Shown here: positions 35,534 through 46,218 of the stretch, piece by piece
Numbering within the stretch: position 1 is the stretch's first letter
Layout: each line of letters begins with the position of its first letter
Source: Psychroserpens jangbogonensis
GTDB lineage: Bacteria > Bacteroidota > Bacteroidia > Flavobacteriales > Flavobacteriaceae
Length of the DNA: 64,000 nucleotides
Reading direction: 5' to 3'
Assembly: GCF_000797465.1 (NCBI RefSeq)
Contig: NZ_JSWG01000012.1
Span: 1 to 64,000, forward strand
Program-made: the position numbers and the translations under genes
Notes under the pieces: generated by a model
The model's input: only the letters and a program-made list of their open reading frames with translations
Told to the model about the DNA's origin: nothing
Database searches by the model: none

Positions 35534-38500
35534 TTATTTATCTAAAACAACTTTTTTAATTTTAGTTCCATCTTTAGTAATCACTTTTAAGTAATATACT
35601 TGACTTGCTAAGCCAGACAGATTAATATTTATTTCCTTGTCTCTTATCTTATTAAATGATTGACTAAATATTCTAGTTCCAATCAAATCAAAGAGTTCTA
35701 CTGTTGCACTATCATCAGACAATCTATTAGGCTTGATAGTCAGTTTACCACTAGTTGGATTAGGATACAAATCAAAATCAAAACTACCGTTTCTACCAAA
35801 CATATTATTGTAATAATCAGCTTTAGTACATGTTGAATTCAATGTGATTTCACAAGTTGTTGTGCATCCATTTGCATCTGTAACTTCAACGATAAAAGTT
35901 GCATAACTCAGACCTGGGATATAAGTCATCTCTTGATTTTCAGATCCAGACTCAATTTCCCACATTCCCATGTATCCTGACTTATCCATAGACCATGAAT
36001 AGGTATAAGGTCCTACACCTCCTAATTGAAGTACATTTATACTATTATTAACCCTATCATTACATCTAATCTCATTTCCGCCAAAAGATTTACCAATTTT
36101 ACAACTCAACTCATCTGGTTGTCCAATTTCAACTAATCTTCCATCAACACATGGATTCTGAGATCTTGAAGAAAAGTCTTTTTTACTATTAGAGCTCATT
36201 CGAGTCAATTCGTTTGCAATTAACTTAGCTTCTACAACATAACTTCCAGGAGCAAAGTATTCTTGTCCACTTAAATCTGGACCAATCCCATTCAATCTAA
36301 TTGTATAAAATGCGCCTTCGCTCAAACTTTCTATAGTTATTGTCCCGTCATCAAGTCCATAACAAGTGGCATCCGTAGAGCTTACTTGAACATCAACAAG
36401 AACCGGTTCAACTATTATTATCTCTTGAGAAGTCATACAATCAACATCATTATTACCATCAAAATAAGCCACAACTGTGTAAGTTCCTGGCACATAAAGC
36501 ATATTTGCATCATAAGGGTTTCCATTTACGGTAACTGTTGCTCCATTTGTAACAAGATCTACTGTTATTGTACCATCATTAAGTCCAAAGCATGTAACAT
36601 CTGTATAAGACAATTGTAAATCAATCACCTCTTTAGTCAATTCTGAACTACTCATTGCTGAACAACCGTTATCATTATCTGTAACTGTTAAGGTATATGT
36701 TCCAACTTCATCAACTGTGATATTTTCTGTAGCTGCAGAATAACCGTTTGGTCCACTCCAAGAATAAGATAAATCTGCATCTGGATTAGTAGAACTTCCA
36801 CTTCCATCAAATGTTACTTCAAAAACTGTACAAGTTAATTCTGCATTTGCACCTGCATCAGCTGTTGGTGCTGTTGTATCTGATGTTACCTCAGCATTGC
36901 TCATTGCTGAACAACCATTATCATTATCCGTAACCGTTAAAGTATACGTACCAATTTCACTTACTGTGATTTCTTCTGTTATAGCTGAATATCCATTTGG
37001 CCCACTCCATTCGTATGATAAATTTGCGTCTGGATTAGTTGAACTTCCTGAACCTGTTAATGTCACCTCTAAAGTTGTACACGTCAGTTCTGCATCTGCT
37101 CCTGCATCTGCACTTGGTTTGATATTATCAATAGTTACTTCTGTAGTACTCGATGCTGAACAACCAGTTAATGTTTCGGTAACCGTTAATGTGTAACTTC
37201 CAATTGCGTCTACTGATGGATTCTGTTCATTAGAAGAATATCCATTAGGACCTGACCAAGAATAAGTAACACCTGCTGTGGTACTAGATCCAGATAACTG
37301 AACACTTAAAGTTGAACAGCTCAATTCTCCACCTGAGGCAGTTACTTCTGGTAAAGCATTTACAACTACAGTAACGGTTGCAGAAGCGTCATCACAAACA
37401 ATACCTTCAGATTCTCTAGTATATGTATATACCCCAACTAATTCACCTGATTGGAAAGTTCCATCTGTTGGATCTCCATTAGGATCAGCCCAAGTACCTC
37501 CAGTCTCAGCTCCTGTCAATTCACTAAATAAGTCATATTCAATTGTATCATCAGAACAGATAGTCAATGAACCATTCTGTCCAGCATTTACTGGTGAATC
37601 AAAGTCTACTACTAAATCCATTGAATCATCACCACAAACACCTAATGCAGATTGTATTGTGTATCGTAATCTAAATTGACCTGCACCATTATCTGGGAAA
37701 TCTACGCTAGATGCGTTATTTAAATCTAACTGTGAAGGTCCATTAATTTGAGTCCAACCTCCATTAGCAGGTATTCCATTCTCTAAATAAGAGAATAAAT
37801 CTACATCAAATTTATCTGAACCACATAATAGATCATCATTATCATTTCCAGCATCAGGTGGTGTATCAAATGTTATGTCTAAATCCATTGCGTCGTCATC
37901 ACAAACACCTAATTCAGACTGAACAGTATATCGTAATTTGAAATTTCCTGCACCATTATCTGGGAAATCAACATTTGCAGCATTGCTTAAATCTAAATTA
38001 ACCAATCCTGATACTTGACTCCATTCTCCATTGGTAGCAACTCCATTCTCTAAATAAGAGAATAAATCTATTCCAAATTGTTCGCCACAGAAATCATCTG
38101 AATTATCATCACCAGCACCAACTGGTAAATCGAATGCTATTGCTAAATCCATTGAATCCTCATCACAAACTCCTAATGCTGACTGAACAGTATATCGTAA
38201 TGTGAAGTTTCCTGCTCCATTATCTGGGAAATCAACATTTGAAGCATTACTTAAATTTAAATTAAATGGTCCATTAATTTGAGTCCATGCTCCATTGGAA
38301 GCAACGCCTCCATCTAAATAAGAGAATAAATCTAGTCCAAATTGTTCGCCACAGAATTCATCTGAATTATCATCACCAGCACTAACTGGTAAATCGAATG
38401 CTATTGCTAAATCCATTGAATCACTTGCACAAATACCTAAATCTGATTGAAGCGTATATCTCAATGCAAAGTTACCTGCACCATTATCTGGAAAATCAAC

Positions 38501-41500
38501 ACTTGAAGCATTATTTAAATCTAATGCAAATGGTCCGTTAATTTGAGTCCATTCCCCATTAGTAGCAACTCCAGCTTCTAAATAAGAGAATAAGTCTAGT
38601 CCAAATTGTTCGCCACAGAATTCATCTGAATTATCATCACCAGCACTAACTGGTAAATCGAATGCTATTGCTAAATCCATTGAATCACTTGCACAAATAC
38701 CTAAATCTGATTGAAGCGTATATCTCAATGCAAAGTTACCTGCACCATTATCTGGAAAATCAACACTTGAAGCATTATTTAAATCTAATGCAAATGGTCC
38801 GTTAATTTGAGTCCATTCCCCATTAGTAGCAACGCCTCCATCTAAATAAGAGAATAAGTCTAGTCCAAATTGTTCGCCACAGAAATCATCTGAATTATCA
38901 TCACCAGCACTAACTGGTAAATCGAATGCTATTGCTAAATCCATTGAATCACTTGCACAAATACCTAAATCTGATTGAAGCGTATATCTCAATGCAAAGT
39001 TACCTGCACCATTATCTGGAAAATCAACACTTGAAGCATTATTTAAATCTAATGCAAATGGTCCGTTAATTTGAGTCCATTCCCCATTAGTAGCAACTCC
39101 AGCTTCTAAATAAGAGAATAAATCTAGTCCAAATTGTTCGCCACAGAATTCATCTGAATTATCATCACCTGCATCCAAAGACTCGCTTCCTTCAACATTA
39201 AACGTTGAACTACAGCTTACACCATCTGGATTACAACGATCTATTGCTCTAAAGTTAAATGACAATTCAATATTCGTATCACAAGAAGAATCTGGTAAGC
39301 TAGGGAATGTTCCTAAATTATCTGTTGCATTACATCCTCCTGTTTTAGTGAAGCCTAACTTCCATGCATCATATGCATCTTGAATTTCTTGAACTGTTGA
39401 AGATGAATCTAAATTAACTCCTGCAGGGCAGTCTACCTGTAAATTAGGTGATCTTGTAATAGTAAAACTTGCCGTCTCACTCTTATTCTCACATAAATCT
39501 GTTACATTATATGTTACTTCAACTGTACCTCCCGAACATAAGCCTGGTGCACTATAAGCACTTGCTAATTGTCCTGAAGCATCACATCCTCCAGTGAAAC
39601 CAAACTTATCTAAAAACGCTTGGAAAACTACATTTAATGCTGCATCATCATAATCACAGGATGCATAACTCTCGTCTGCTACTTCTGTAGCTTCTAAAGT
39701 TGACACAAAAGCTTTTACTGTAAAACTGCAAGTAATAGCCAATGTCTTTGCACAATCATCACTAGCATTTACATCTACTGAGATTATTTGATCTGCACTA
39801 CCACATTGTGTTGGTGCTTGTAAGGCTGATACATCAGTAGAATATTCTACCTCTGCATTACAACCTCCCGTTGCACTAAAGTTTGCTAATACTGCTGCTT
39901 TCCAAATATTAAACGCAGCCAATATCTCTGCATCTGTTGAACAACCATCTACTTCATTGACTGTTGGACAGTCACCAACTAAAGCTAAATCATTTGAATA
40001 AGCAGGAACTGTAAAAGTCGCTGTTACTGGTGTTGTTTCACCGCAATCATCTTTTGCATTTATATCTACTGACAATACTTGTGCTGAATTATTACAATAA
40101 CCATCTACTGAAAGTGTCGTTAAATCTACTGAATACTCAACAGTAGCAGCACAACCACCTGATGCCGTCATATTTTGTAGTGCAAGCATCCATGCTGCAA
40201 ACTCATCTGCTGGGTTTACACAAGCTAATGTTGTAACATCTGTTGGCTTTGGACTTAATGATAAGTCATTTGAATATGCACCTAAAGTAAATGTACATTC
40301 AGTACCAGCTTGACCACATAGATCAGAAGCACTTATAAATACAGATATTTGTTGTTCACTTAAACCACATTTCGTAGGCTTCACTAAAGAATTCAAAGCA
40401 GGATTAATATCGACATTGATAGCTCCACAAGAACCATTAGCTGTCATTGCTTGGATACCTGAAACCCAAGTATTCCATGCATTATCTATATCTGTATCAC
40501 TAGCACACCCATCCAAATTAGGATCTGATGGACAATCTGAGATTACTATATTTTCTACATAAGCACCTAGTGTAAAAGTACATTCAATTGGAGAAGTTAC
40601 TCCACAATCGTCTTTTGCATTAATACTTATTGATACTACTTGTTCTGAATTCCCACAAACAGTTGGTTTAATTAATTGACCAATTGGTGTAGAATATTCT
40701 GTTATCGGGTTACATCCTCCTGCTGCTGAAATCGCATTTAATCCATTAATCCATGTTGTCCAAGCTGAGTCAATTTCTGAAGGTGTAGCACAACCTGTCA
40801 GTTCGGGATCTCCAAGACAGTTTCCAGATAAAGTTAATGCTGGCACTGTAAATATAAAATCACGAGTACAAGTTACACCTGTTATATCCTGACCATCATC
40901 AGTTAAATAATAAGTTCTAGTAATAGTTATTCCATTACAAATATCTCCTGGATTACTATCTTCATGTCTAATACCTGCTGTTCCACAAGTTTCTACATTT
41001 GAAAATACATCAGTAAGTTCTCCTTCAGAATCTCCAGAATCATAATTAGATGGTATGGTAGCTGTACAACTTTCAATTGGCACATCTGCTAAACTATTAC
41101 ATGTTGCTGTTGGGTTACATAAAGACTCAGTCACTTCTGCTTGTGAAGAATCACTTAATGGATCTCCTACTGGTGTTTGTCCTGAAACATTAGCCGTATT
41201 AATAAAAGGAAATGCTTGTCCTCCTGTAAATGTATGCTCATAATAGTAGGTTATCGATTGACCAGATGTCATAGAAGTTTGAAAAACTGGTAACAAATTG
41301 GTGTCATCTATACTTATATCTAAATCTGAAAAATCCATATTACTTATGGTTTGCTGACCGTCATTTGAAATGGTAAAGCAATACGTCACTTTAGAATCAT
41401 TTGGATTAGGAATGGTTTTAGCACCATCACAAGTTACTCCTCCATTATGTCCTGCATATACTGTTTTCTCTAGTGACAAATCGTTATTACATCCACTTTG

Positions 41501-42628
41501 AGCAATATCTAAGAAACATTGCGTTAAATCACCTTCAGAAATTAAACCATAATCTGCAGTTAACACTGTTAAGGCTGGATTTGTTGGTCCATCATCAACA
41601 ATTGATCCTGAAATTGCTGCAAGATTAGATGCCGTAATTCCTGTACCTACACCTAACATAAACATATGTGAGCCATCTTCTTTTACTTCACAAGCTTCAT
41701 CTAATGCATTACTTAAAGAAATGGCTGCTCCTTGACTTGTTAGAATAACTCCATCGGAATCTCTTATATAAGCCGTAGGATTACCATCAGTCATAAATAA
41801 AACAATATCTGCCGTTTGGATCGCGTTAAGATCTAAAACTTTATTTAAAGCATCTTCCCAATTGGTATATTGACTAGTCGTATTATTTCGATTTCCATAT
41901 TGCGCCACAAGACCTGTTGTAGCATTTTCTAACCCATTAATATAAGCTTGATTTACGGTATTCCAATTTGTAAATCCACCATATGTTGGGATATCTGCAC
42001 TAGAAGCGAATTCAACAAAAGCCATTTGAGCTCCTGTATCTTTTAATGCATTAGCCAATGCCAAAGAAGCAGCTTCAACCTGAGCCTCTGTTGAAGCACC
42101 TATTGAACCTGATTCATCTAAAACTACAGCTACATTTAATGCATTACACGAAGGTGAGGGGTTTATTGGATTTAAACATACATTTCCAACTGTTGTGGTA
42201 TGATTTGAGCTAGTTGTATCACAACTTCCATTATCAGTCCAATGCGCACGAATATTTCCGTTAATAGTAGACACCCACGTGAAAGGTGAGGGTCCATGAG
42301 CAAGAACATTGTCTGATGTATCTGTAATTGTAACATATTTATCAGCTCCATTACGCACACAACTGAAATCATAAGATTCTCCTAAAATAGCTCCTGAGAG
42401 ATTGGTATATTCTTTAGTATAACTGTTAGTTGCTATTGTAGTTAAACCAATTGAAGGAATTGCTACAGTAGCAGCTGGATATAAATCAGTATTAATACAT
42501 TGAGCATATCCAAATTGAATTGAACTAATAGAAATAAAAAACAGTAACAAGATTTTACTGAATAAAGTCACTTGTTTCTGACAACAACTCGCATCCAACT
42601 TAGTTGAACTAATAGCAAAGGTTTTCAT
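35534..42628 (-). CDS. Giant T9SS adhesin with VWA domain and tandem repeats
   Basis: About 2364 residues. I set the start at the ATG 42628; the upstream ATG at 42658 lies within a TATGTTTG promoter box. A signal peptide follows a long polar n-region (LFSKILLLFFISISSIQFGYAQ). Domains in order: VWA at about 161-376 with MIDAS motif DESGS and TDGNPTAY; a DUF11-like region at about 380-500; seven or so HYR-like Cys-rich repeats to about 1150; six 88-residue repeats at about 1154-1681 (AGDDNSDEFCGEQFGLDLFSYL); three Ig/PKD-like modules at 1750-2000; two SprB-type repeats; and a T9SS type A sorting domain from about 2276 (DLYPNPTSGKL...KKVVLDK). It is probably a surface adhesin involved in attachment or gliding. 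SprB-like modules suggest the latter, but no gld/spr partners are in view. Confidence 0.93.
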   Translation of the reverse strand: MKTFAISSTKLDASCCQKQVTLFSKILLLFFISISSIQFGYAQCINTDLYPAATVAIPSIGLTTIATNSYTKEYTNLSGAILGESYDFSCVRNGADKYVTITDTSDNVLAHGPSPFTWVSTINGNIRAHWTDNGSCDTTSSNHTTTVGNVCLNPINPSPSCNALNVAVVLDESGSIGASTEAQVEAASLALANALKDTGAQMAFVEFASSADIPTYGGFTNWNTVNQAYINGLENATTGLVAQYGNRNNTTSQYTNWEDALNKVLDLNAIQTADIVLFMTDGNPTAYIRDSDGVILTSQGAAISLSNALDEACEVKEDGSHMFMLGVGTGITASNLAAISGSIVDDGPTNPALTVLTADYGLISEGDLTQCFLDIAQSGCNNDLSLEKTVYAGHNGGVTCDGAKTIPNPNDSKVTYCFTISNDGQQTISNMDFSDLDISIDDTNLLPVFQTSMTSGQSITYYYEHTFTGGQAFPFINTANVSGQTPVGDPLSDSSQAEVTESLCNPTATCNSLADVPIESCTATIPSNYDSGDSEGELTDVFSNVETCGTAGIRHEDSNPGDICNGITITRTYYLTDDGQDITGVTCTRDFIFTVPALTLSGNCLGDPELTGCATPSEIDSAWTTWINGLNAISAAGGCNPITEYSTPIGQLIKPTVCGNSEQVVSISINAKDDCGVTSPIECTFTLGAYVENIVISDCPSDPNLDGCASDTDIDNAWNTWVSGIQAMTANGSCGAINVDINPALNSLVKPTKCGLSEQQISVFISASDLCGQAGTECTFTLGAYSNDLSLSPKPTDVTTLACVNPADEFAAWMLALQNMTASGGCAATVEYSVDLTTLSVDGYCNNSAQVLSVDINAKDDCGETTPVTATFTVPAYSNDLALVGDCPTVNEVDGCSTDAEILAAFNIWKAAVLANFSATGGCNAEVEYSTDVSALQAPTQCGSADQIISVDVNASDDCAKTLAITCSFTVKAFVSTLEATEVADESYASCDYDDAALNVVFQAFLDKFGFTGGCDASGQLASAYSAPGLCSGGTVEVTYNVTDLCENKSETASFTITRSPNLQVDCPAGVNLDSSSTVQEIQDAYDAWKLGFTKTGGCNATDNLGTFPSLPDSSCDTNIELSFNFRAIDRCNPDGVSCSSTFNVEGSESLDAGDDNSDEFCGEQFGLDLFSYLEAGVATNGEWTQINGPFALDLNNASSVDFPDNGAGNFALRYTLQSDLGICASDSMDLAIAFDLPVSAGDDNSDDFCGEQFGLDLFSYLDGGVATNGEWTQINGPFALDLNNASSVDFPDNGAGNFALRYTLQSDLGICASDSMDLAIAFDLPVSAGDDNSDEFCGEQFGLDLFSYLEAGVATNGEWTQINGPFALDLNNASSVDFPDNGAGNFALRYTLQSDLGICASDSMDLAIAFDLPVSAGDDNSDEFCGEQFGLDLFSYLDGGVASNGAWTQINGPFNLNLSNASNVDFPDNGAGNFTLRYTVQSALGVCDEDSMDLAIAFDLPVGAGDDNSDDFCGEQFGIDLFSYLENGVATNGEWSQVSGLVNLDLSNAANVDFPDNGAGNFKLRYTVQSELGVCDDDAMDLDITFDTPPDAGNDNDDLLCGSDKFDVDLFSYLENGIPANGGWTQINGPSQLDLNNASSVDFPDNGAGQFRLRYTIQSALGVCGDDSMDLVVDFDSPVNAGQNGSLTICSDDTIEYDLFSELTGAETGGTWADPNGDPTDGTFQSGELVGVYTYTRESEGIVCDDASATVTVVVNALPEVTASGGELSCSTLSVQLSGSSTTAGVTYSWSGPNGYSSNEQNPSVDAIGSYTLTVTETLTGCSASSTTEVTIDNIKPSADAGADAELTCTTLEVTLTGSGSSTNPDANLSYEWSGPNGYSAITEEITVSEIGTYTLTVTDNDNGCSAMSNAEVTSDTTAPTADAGANAELTCTVFEVTFDGSGSSTNPDADLSYSWSGPNGYSAATENITVDEVGTYTLTVTDNDNGCSAMSSSELTKEVIDLQLSYTDVTCFGLNDGTITVDLVTNGATVTVNGNPYDANMLYVPGTYTVVAYFDGNNDVDCMTSQEIIIVEPVLVDVQVSSTDATCYGLDDGTITIESLSEGAFYTIRLNGIGPDLSGQEYFAPGSYVVEAKLIANELTRMSSNSKKDFSSRSQNPCVDGRLVEIGQPDELSCKIGKSFGGNEIRCNDRVNNSINVLQLGGVGPYTYSWSMDKSGYMGMWEIESGSENQEMTYIPGLSYATFIVEVTDANGCTTTCEITLNSTCTKADYYNNMFGRNGSFDFDLYPNPTSGKLTIKPNRLSDDSATVELFDLIGTRIFSQSFNKIRDKEININLSGLASQVYYLKVITKDGTKIKKVVLDK
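37585..39169 (-). repeat. Six 264-bp tandem repeats in the adhesin gene
   Basis: Each unit encodes 88 residues. The block ATTGTTCGCC lies at 38341, 38605 and 38869, spaced exactly 264 bp. The first three units in coding order (about 38380-39169) are almost identical in DNA. Units 1 and 3 share the residues DEF and LEAG, while unit 2 has DDF and LDGG, which points to duplication of a two-unit, 528-bp block. Confidence 0.92.
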
Positions 42629-42651
42629 AATGATTGGTTTTTTTGTTAAAC

Positions 42652-42682
42652 CAAACATAAATGTGTTACAGGTTAGTGTAAA
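42652..42682 (-). promoter_or_regulatory. Promoter of the giant adhesin
   Basis: On the minus strand TTTA, 19 bases, TATGTTTG (42659-42652). It implies a leader of roughly 15-20 nt to the ATG at 42628 and excludes the ATG at 42658 as the start. Confidence 0.65.
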
Positions 42683-42912
42683 CTTGGGTTGATAGGCTAT
42701 TAATCAACCATAAAAAAAATGCTATTGTATGTTAAATAATATCTGTAGGGAAAATATGATATTAAATCCGATGAAATGTACAACAAAATGAACATGAACA
42801 ACTCACTTTTAGACTATTCCCAAAAAAAATAGTTTAAAAGATTAGGGTTGTAGGAAAATTCTTTAACACTATCAAATAAACTAAAAAACTGTTTAGCAAC
42901 AGTATACATAAA

Positions 42913-43635
42913 TTATATTTTAAAGCTTTTTCGTAGCGAAGACAAATAAAAACCTAAATAAATAATTAAAAATAAAGGAACAATTATTAATTGAGTCATA
43001 ATTATATAATATGGCCACTCACCAAAATAATCTAGTAGAGATGCTGAATTTGGCTTTTCATTAAGGTAAAAATAATTTGCATCAAGGAGAAAATTTATAG
43101 TCACCATAAAAACAACATACAACTGAAGCGCAAAAAATGAAATAAAAACACTTTTAAATCTAGGTCTCATTTCTAGAACAAAAATGGCATAAAAAATTAT
43201 AGATAATAGCCCTAGATGCACAATCCAGTATCTGAAATAATCAAAACTTGGAAATCCAAATGCAATATCTGGGGTTAATACAGCTTGTAAGGTTCCGGCT
43301 ATAATCCAAAACACTAAAATTTCGAACATCCAATACTTTCTATAATAAGAGAAAATTGGGATTAATAATGCCATTAAACTACATAGATAGAGTGGTAAAT
43401 CTGTTCTAAAATCATAAGATTTAAAAAAAATATGATAAAAATGATATAGAAAAACGGTTAGTGAGACAAATATTGTCAATCCATTAAAAAGGTTTTGTTT
43501 CACTTTCGGGTTTGAAGATTGTTTTCCATACCTGATAAATAAAACAGAAAACGAAACAGCAATTATAATAGGAAGAACATGTTCTAAACTACCAATACTT
43601 ACACGTTGTAATGATAAAAAACCTATAAAGTTCAT
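42913..43635 (-). CDS. YwaF/TIGR02206-like integral membrane protein
   Basis: About 240 residues with six or seven hydrophobic segments (for example LPIIIAVSFSVLFIRYG, LFNGLTIFVSLTVFLYHFYHIFF, IVHLGLLSIIFYAIFVLE, MTQLIIVPLFLIIYLGFYL). The LPLYLCSLMALLIPI, TPDIAFGFPSFDYFRYWIVHLGL and NYFYLNEKP motifs match the TIGR02206/YwaF family, whose role is not known. The start is set at the ATG 43635; the longer frame begins at a TTG. It follows folD by 22 bp and is likely the last gene of an ffh-folD-ywaF transcript. Confidence 0.88.
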   Translation of the reverse strand: MNFIGFLSLQRVSIGSLEHVLPIIIAVSFSVLFIRYGKQSSNPKVKQNLFNGLTIFVSLTVFLYHFYHIFFKSYDFRTDLPLYLCSLMALLIPIFSYYRKYWMFEILVFWIIAGTLQAVLTPDIAFGFPSFDYFRYWIVHLGLLSIIFYAIFVLEMRPRFKSVFISFFALQLYVVFMVTINFLLDANYFYLNEKPNSASLLDYFGEWPYYIIMTQLIIVPLFLIIYLGFYLSSLRKSFKI

Positions 43636-43657
43636 AAAGCAATTTAGCAAAATTGAT

Positions 43658-44533
43658 TTACATACGTTGTTCTCTAGCTAGTAAGGTATTTTTAAGTAGC
43701 ATTGCAATTGTCATTGGACCAACACCTCCTGGCACTGGCGTAATGAAGCTTGCTTTTTTACTTACATTCTCAAAGTCTACATCTCCAGTAATTCTATATC
43801 CTTTTGGAGAACTTTCATCAGGAACTCTAGTAATTCCAACATCAATAATAACAACATCATCTTTAACCATTTCTGCTTTTAAAAAATTAGGAACTCCAAG
43901 TGCTGAAATGATAATATCTGCTTGAGATGTAATCTGCGTGATGTTTTTTGTATGGCTATGGGTTAAAGTAACTGTAGAGTTTCCAGGGAATCCTTTACGT
44001 CCCATTAAAATACTCATAGGTCTTCCAACGATATGACTTCTTCCAATAACAACAGTATGCTTACCATTAGTTTCTACTCCATAACGATCTAGCAATTCTA
44101 GAATTCCAAAAGGTGTTGCTGGAATAAACGTACTCATATCTAAGGCCATTTTTCCGAAGTTTTCAGGATGAAATCCATCAACATCCTTACTTGGGTCTAC
44201 GGCCATTAATACTTTTTGTGTATTAATTTGAGGAGGCAATGGCAACTGAATTATAAAACCATCAATATCATCATTTTGGTTTAATTCTTCAATTTGATCT
44301 AATAACTCAATCTCACTAGTTGTATTAGACATGCGTACCATTGTAGATTCAAAACCTACACGTTCACATGCTCTAACTTTACTACCAACATAAGTTAAAC
44401 TTGCTCCATCATTACCAACAATAACTGCAGCTAAATGCGGTACTTTTTCACCTTTAGCTTTCATTTTTCTGACTTGCTCAGTAATTTCATCTTTAATGTC
44501 ATTACTTACTTTTTTTCCATCTAAGAGTGTCAT
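43658..44533 (-). CDS. folD: Methylenetetrahydrofolate dehydrogenase/cyclohydrolase
   Basis: This 291-residue bifunctional enzyme interconverts 5,10-methylene- and 10-formyl-tetrahydrofolate. Catalytic Lys lies in TYVGSKVRACERVG near 55 (YxxxK pattern), IDGFIIQLPLPPQIN is near 93, and the NADP-binding region has VVIGRSHIVGRPMSILM near 167 and the C-terminal TPVPGGVGPMTIAMLL signature. It is a normal-length family member, 38 bp downstream of ffh. Confidence 0.97.
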   Translation of the reverse strand: MTLLDGKKVSNDIKDEITEQVRKMKAKGEKVPHLAAVIVGNDGASLTYVGSKVRACERVGFESTMVRMSNTTSEIELLDQIEELNQNDDIDGFIIQLPLPPQINTQKVLMAVDPSKDVDGFHPENFGKMALDMSTFIPATPFGILELLDRYGVETNGKHTVVIGRSHIVGRPMSILMGRKGFPGNSTVTLTHSHTKNITQITSQADIIISALGVPNFLKAEMVKDDVVIIDVGITRVPDESSPKGYRITGDVDFENVSKKASFITPVPGGVGPMTIAMLLKNTLLAREQRM

Positions 44534-44571
44534 GTTGGTCTGTTTTTATAATATTATTTTCTAAAGAGCTA

Positions 44572-45900
44572 TTATTTCATTCCTTTCATAGCTTGCATCA
44601 TCGCTTTTCCTTTTCCACCTTGCATCATCTTCATCATTTTGCTCATTTGATTGAATTGCTTTAATAATTGATTAACTTCTTGAACAGAAGTTCCTGAACC
44701 TTTTCCGATTCGTTTTTTTCTACTAGCATTAATAACTGAAGGATTAGATCTTTCATCTGGTGTCATAGAATGAATAATCGCTTCAATTCCTTGAAAGGCA
44801 TCATCATCAATATCAACATCTTTCATCATTTTTCCAGCACCAGGAATCATTCCGATAAGGTCTTTCATATTACCCATCTTTTTGATTTGCTGAATCTGCT
44901 TTAAGAAATCATCAAAACCAAACTGATTTTTTGCAATTTTCTTCTGAATCTTTCTTGCTTCTTCTTCATCGTATTGCTCTTGAGCTCTTTCAACAAGAGA
45001 TACAACATCTCCCATTCCAAGAATACGATCTGCCATACGTGATGGATAGAACACATCAATAGCTTCCATCTTCTCACCTGTACCAATAAATTTAATTGGT
45101 TTATTAACTACGGATTTAATAGATATTGCTGCTCCACCTCGAGTATCACCATCTAATTTGGTCAAAATAACACCATCAAAATTTAAGATGTCATTAAATG
45201 CTTTAGCCGTATTTACTGCATCCTGACCTGTCATAGAATCCACAACAAATAGTGTTTCTTGAGGCTGAATCGCTTTATGAATATTCGATATTTCGGTCAT
45301 CATAGCTTCATCAACTGCTAGACGACCAGCAGTATCAATGATTACTACATTATGGCCATTTGACTTTGCATGAGCTATACCTGCTTGTGCAATAGCTACT
45401 GGATCATTGTTTCCTTTATCACTATAAACATCAATTCCTATTTGGTCTCCAACGATATGCAATTGATCAATTGCTGCAGGTCGATACACATCACAGGCAA
45501 CTAATAAAGGGTTTTTAGTTTTCTTGTTTTTTAAATAATTCGCTAGTTTTCCTGAAAAAGTTGTTTTACCAGAACCCTGAAGACCTGACATTAAAATAAT
45601 ACTAGGAGTTCCAGAAAGGTTAATCCCTTCAGCATCTCCTCCCATCAACTCAGTAAGTTCATCTTTTACAAGCTTCACCATTAACTGTCCTGGCTGTAAA
45701 CTTGTTAAAACGTCTTGACCTAAAGCTTTTTCTTTAACTCTATTAGTAAATTCTTTAGCTATTTTAAAGTTAACATCGGCATCTAGTAACGCTCTTCTAA
45801 CCTCTTTTAAAGTTTCAGCAACATTGACTTCAGTAATACTTCCATGTCCTTTTAAAACATGTAACGCCTTATCTAACTTTTCACTTAAATTATTAAACAT
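44572..45900 (-). CDS. ffh: Signal recognition particle protein Ffh
   Basis: The SRP GTPase of 442 residues, which with the 4.5S RNA binds signal sequences of membrane proteins at the ribosome. The N domain is at about 1-90 and the G domain at about 95-295, with G1 GLQGSGKTTFSGKLA near 107, G3 DTAGRL near 190 and G4 TKLDGD near 248. The M domain is at about 320-442, with the RNA-binding SRKKRIGKGSGTSVQEVN motif and a Met-rich tail. It leads a transcript with folD and the YwaF-like gene. Confidence 0.98.
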   Translation of the reverse strand: MFNNLSEKLDKALHVLKGHGSITEVNVAETLKEVRRALLDADVNFKIAKEFTNRVKEKALGQDVLTSLQPGQLMVKLVKDELTELMGGDAEGINLSGTPSIILMSGLQGSGKTTFSGKLANYLKNKKTKNPLLVACDVYRPAAIDQLHIVGDQIGIDVYSDKGNNDPVAIAQAGIAHAKSNGHNVVIIDTAGRLAVDEAMMTEISNIHKAIQPQETLFVVDSMTGQDAVNTAKAFNDILNFDGVILTKLDGDTRGGAAISIKSVVNKPIKFIGTGEKMEAIDVFYPSRMADRILGMGDVVSLVERAQEQYDEEEARKIQKKIAKNQFGFDDFLKQIQQIKKMGNMKDLIGMIPGAGKMMKDVDIDDDAFQGIEAIIHSMTPDERSNPSVINASRKKRIGKGSGTSVQEVNQLLKQFNQMSKMMKMMQGGKGKAMMQAMKGMK

Positions 45901-45958
45901 AGTCTTTCTTCAGATTAATTAATACGCCATAATTATTCTAGGTGTATTTGGAAAGATG

Positions 45959-45966
45959 CAAATTTA
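45959..45966 (-). promoter_or_regulatory. -7 box of ffh
   Basis: TAAATTTG on the minus strand matches TAnnTTTG, about 58 bp upstream of the ffh ATG. Confidence 0.55.
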
Positions 45967-46013
45967 AGGATTTGTGATGTATTTATAAAGTGATGAACTA
46001 TAAATTAAAACAG

Positions 46014-46046
46014 AAAAAAGGATTGCTATGACCACAATCCTTTTTT
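46014..46046. terminator. Terminator between two divergent genes
   Basis: Stem AAAAAAGGATTG (46014-46025) with CAATCCTTTTTT (46035-46046), loop of 9 bases. A-runs and T-runs make it usable on both strands. Neither flanking gene ends here; ffh starts at 45900 and the sigma gene at 46253. The rest of the 352-bp gap holds no supported gene. Confidence 0.8.
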
Positions 46047-46210
46047 ACCAACTAAAAACTAAAACTAAAAACCAAGCGGTTCAGCTTTAATAACTATTTA
46101 TGAATTTTTTAAACAATAGTTATTATTGACATCCATTTTATGAACTATTCAACAGAATCAATAAATTATACTATTGTTTTATTATATAACAGCTAAATAT
46201 AAAAATCCCC

Positions 46211-46218
46211 TACCTTTA
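46211..46218 (+). promoter_or_regulatory. Candidate -7 box of the ECF sigma gene
   Basis: TACCTTTA is one base off TAnnTTTG and lies 35 bp upstream of the ATG. Confidence 0.4.

Noticed and set aside
42629-42658. Longer N-terminus of the giant adhesin starting at 42658
   Set aside because: That ATG lies inside the TATGTTTG promoter box; the ATG at 42628 gives a usable leader.
42687-42709. Hairpin GGTTGAT/ATCAACC as a terminator
   Set aside because: On the minus strand the T-run precedes the stem, and on the plus strand no gene ends there.
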